Source of the DNA: Thermovenabulum gondwanense
GTDB lineage: Bacteria > Bacillota > Thermosediminibacteria > Thermosediminibacterales > Thermosediminibacteraceae
Direction: 5' to 3'
Assembly: GCF_001601575.1 (NCBI RefSeq)
Contig: NZ_LOHZ01000025.1
Coordinates: 62,001-126,000 of the forward strand
Length of the DNA: 64,000 nt
Shown: piece after piece, positions 62,469-64,000 of the stretch
Layout of the letters: the number at the start of each line of letters is the position of its first letter
How positions within the stretch are numbered: the first letter of the stretch is position 1
Notes under the pieces: model-generated
Database searches by the model: none
What the model was told of the DNA's origin: nothing
The model's input: the letters and a program-made list of their open reading frames with translations, nothing else
Position numbers and translations under genes: made by a program

Positions 62469-64000
62469 TTACTTCACCTCCTCAAGAGCCTTTAATATTT
62501 GTTCCGGTGTAACGGGGATTTGATTGAAGCTTATTTTTAAAGCATCGTAGAGGGCATTAAGTATGGCAGGGGATACTGCCACCGCACCGTGTTCACCAAG
62601 ACCTCTTGCTCCATAGGGTCCGGTTTCTTCCGGAGTTTCTATAAAAATTACCTTTGCTTCATCCGGAATATCTTCAATTCCCGGAATTTTGTAATCTACA
62701 AGGTCATTATTTCTTATTTTACCCTTATCGGAAAATACCAGAACTTCCGAAATCGTTGCTCCCAGGGCTTGTATCATGGCTCCTATTACCTGGTCCCGTG
62801 CAATTTTTGGATTAATGATCTTTCCTGCATCAATAGCGTTTACCAGTTTTCTGATGTGGTATCTTCCCGTATTTTTATCTATTTCCACTTCTACCCCTAC
62901 ACAACCGCAGGTCCAGTCAGCAGCAGCATTACCTTGACCGGTTTCGGGATCTAAAAATTCAAGCCCTGAAGGAACAAAGCTACCTTCGCCTATCAGGGGG
63001 GAGGTGATAGCAGAGCCTTTTTCGTCGACATACCCGGAAGCTATTTTTTCCAGTTCCACTTTGAGGACGGGGTTAATTTTTGAAAAGACATAATCTGAAT
63101 TGAAATCCACTTCCTTTTCGGGTATCTTTAATATTCTTGATCCGGCTTTTTTTATTTTAGACGATAAGTCCTTAGCAGCAATTAATATCGCATTTCCTAC
63201 TCCCCATGTGGTATGACTTGCCACGGTTTGCCATTCATATGGAGAAAAAGAAGTGTCCACTTGTTTTACTATCTTTATTTTTTCAACGGGAAAGTTTAAA
63301 GCTTCTGCAGCAATTTGAGAAAGAGCAGTATAGGTTCCCTGTCCCATCTCTATTGCGCCAACGTATAAAGTAATACTTTTATCTTCATTTAATTTCATTA
63401 CCGCCCCGGATTGGGCATTATTTGGCATAATTGGAGTCTTCATATAAGCCGCTATTCCTCTGCCGATCAGTAATTCTTTATTTTCTTCCCTGGGTTCTTT
63501 AAAAATTTCTTCAGCTACTTTTTTTACACACAAATCGAATTTGCCGGAGTTTTCATTCATTACCTGTCCAATTGCGTTCTTTTTTCCCGGCCCCAAAATA
63601 TTTTTCAATCTAAATTCCACCGGATCAATTTTCAATTCCCGTGCGATTTTTTCCATTTGGAGTTCACAGGCAAAGTGGGCTTCGGGATGACCATAACCTC
63701 TGAAAGCTCCAGTGGGTGGAGTATTTGTATATACTCCGTACACGTCAATTTGTAAATTATCTATTTCATAAGGACCGGTGGCGGACATACCTATACCGTT
63801 CACAATATTAACCGCATAATCGGCATAACCACCGGCACCAAGAAGAATTTGTGCTTTTAATCCGAGTATTTTGCCTTCTCGTGATACCGCCGTTTCGTAT
63901 TTTGCAAAGACACCTCTTCCGACATTTGTACCTTCAAACATCTCTTCCCTTGTAAGGGAAAGTTTTATATATCGTCCCGGTACCATTTTAGCTAAGCATG
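62469..64000 (-). CDS. Molybdopterin-binding large subunit of molybdenum hydroxylase (5' end outside window)
   Basis: At least 509 residues are open to the window edge, corresponding to the C-terminal two thirds of a CoxL/XdhA-type subunit. Seen in order are LTREEMFEGT, PPTGAFRGYGHPEAHFACEL, IEMGQGTYTALSQIAAEAL, VASHTTWGVGNA and the catalytic Glu in GARGLGEHGAVAVS. The substrate (purine, aldehyde, nicotinate or CO-like) is not decided; the CO-dehydrogenase Cys loop lies outside the window. No break is seen in this part, unlike its two partner genes. Confidence 0.88.
   Translation of the reverse strand, partial: CLAKMVPGRYIKLSLTREEMFEGTNVGRGVFAKYETAVSREGKILGLKAQILLGAGGYADYAVNIVNGIGMSATGPYEIDNLQIDVYGVYTNTPPTGAFRGYGHPEAHFACELQMEKIARELKIDPVEFRLKNILGPGKKNAIGQVMNENSGKFDLCVKKVAEEIFKEPREENKELLIGRGIAAYMKTPIMPNNAQSGAVMKLNEDKSITLYVGAIEMGQGTYTALSQIAAEALNFPVEKIKIVKQVDTSFSPYEWQTVASHTTWGVGNAILIAAKDLSSKIKKAGSRILKIPEKEVDFNSDYVFSKINPVLKVELEKIASGYVDEKGSAITSPLIGEGSFVPSGLEFLDPETGQGNAAADWTCGCVGVEVEIDKNTGRYHIRKLVNAIDAGKIINPKIARDQVIGAMIQALGATISEVLVFSDKGKIRNNDLVDYKIPGIEDIPDEAKVIFIETPEETGPYGARGLGEHGAVAVSPAILNALYDALKISFNQIPVTPEQILKALEEVK

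Overview
The window is about 64 kb of low-GC (mid-30s percent by eye) chromosome from an endospore-forming, clostridia-type Firmicute. Evidence for this is spoVM, spoVS, an alpha/beta-type small acid-soluble spore protein, ylbJ, the sepF/divIVA cluster, FapR and a PASTA kinase. LL-diaminopimelate aminotransferase, the pta-ackA pair, a TM1266-type regulator and heavy use of TTG starts fit a thermophilic anaerobe of the Thermoanaerobacterales/Thermosediminibacterales kind. That placement is an inference; no rRNA is present to settle it.

Layout. 1-0.7 kb: the 3' end of thrB, a perfect bidirectional terminator and tRNA-Pro(GGG). 0.85-9.2 kb: a MATE exporter and HlyD-like adaptor, then yggS-sepF-divIVA, a TM1266-like regulator, mtnN, a DUF5665 protein, yteA, lspA, rluD and pyrR. 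9.2-10.9 kb: rqcH on the minus strand. 11-13.1 kb: dapF-dapL for meso-diaminopimelate. 13.1-25.8 kb: the conserved yicC-remA-gmk-rpoZ-coaBC-priA-def-fmt-rsmB-rlmN-prpC-prkC-rpe run, joining transcription, translation start/maturation, replication restart and Ser/Thr phosphosignalling. 25.9-31.2 kb: a small membrane protein, the 28-residue spoVM, rpmB, the yloU-yloV(fakA)-recG run and an sspA-like gene. 31.3-37.2 kb: rsmD-coaD, a coiled-coil protein, ylbJ, a patatin, a PDZ/Lon-type protease and tmcAL. 37.3-48.3 kb: pta-ackA, then yceD-rpmF and the FapR-controlled fatty-acid block fapR-plsX-fabH-degV-fabK-fabD-fabG-acpP-fabF. 48.3-59.6 kb: rnc, spoVS, smc-ftsY, ylxM-ffh-rpsP-khpA-rimM-trmD, rplS-rbgA-rnhB (chromosome organisation, SRP, ribosome assembly). 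59.8-64 kb: an accessory end with a family III CoA-transferase facing a molybdenum hydroxylase operon whose FAD and 2Fe-2S genes are both broken.

The genes work mostly as housekeeping modules. Links between modules include FakA (27.0 kb) with a DegV/FakB-type fatty-acid-binding protein inside the fab operon (43.1 kb), and acetyl-phosphate/acetyl-CoA metabolism immediately upstream of lipid synthesis.

The least explained item is the 16.36-16.46 kb leader of priA. It contains three complementary pairs in strictly interleaved order (A-B-C then A'-B'-C') followed by a hairpin. Other points to re-examine are the two lesions in the molybdenum hydroxylase genes, a small hydrophobic ORF downstream of the SASP gene, and the absence of rsgA between prkC and rpe. 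I saw no CRISPR array, insertion sequence, prophage or defence island. No stretch longer than about 360 bases lacks a protein gene, and the longest of these (497-854) carries the tRNA and its signals.
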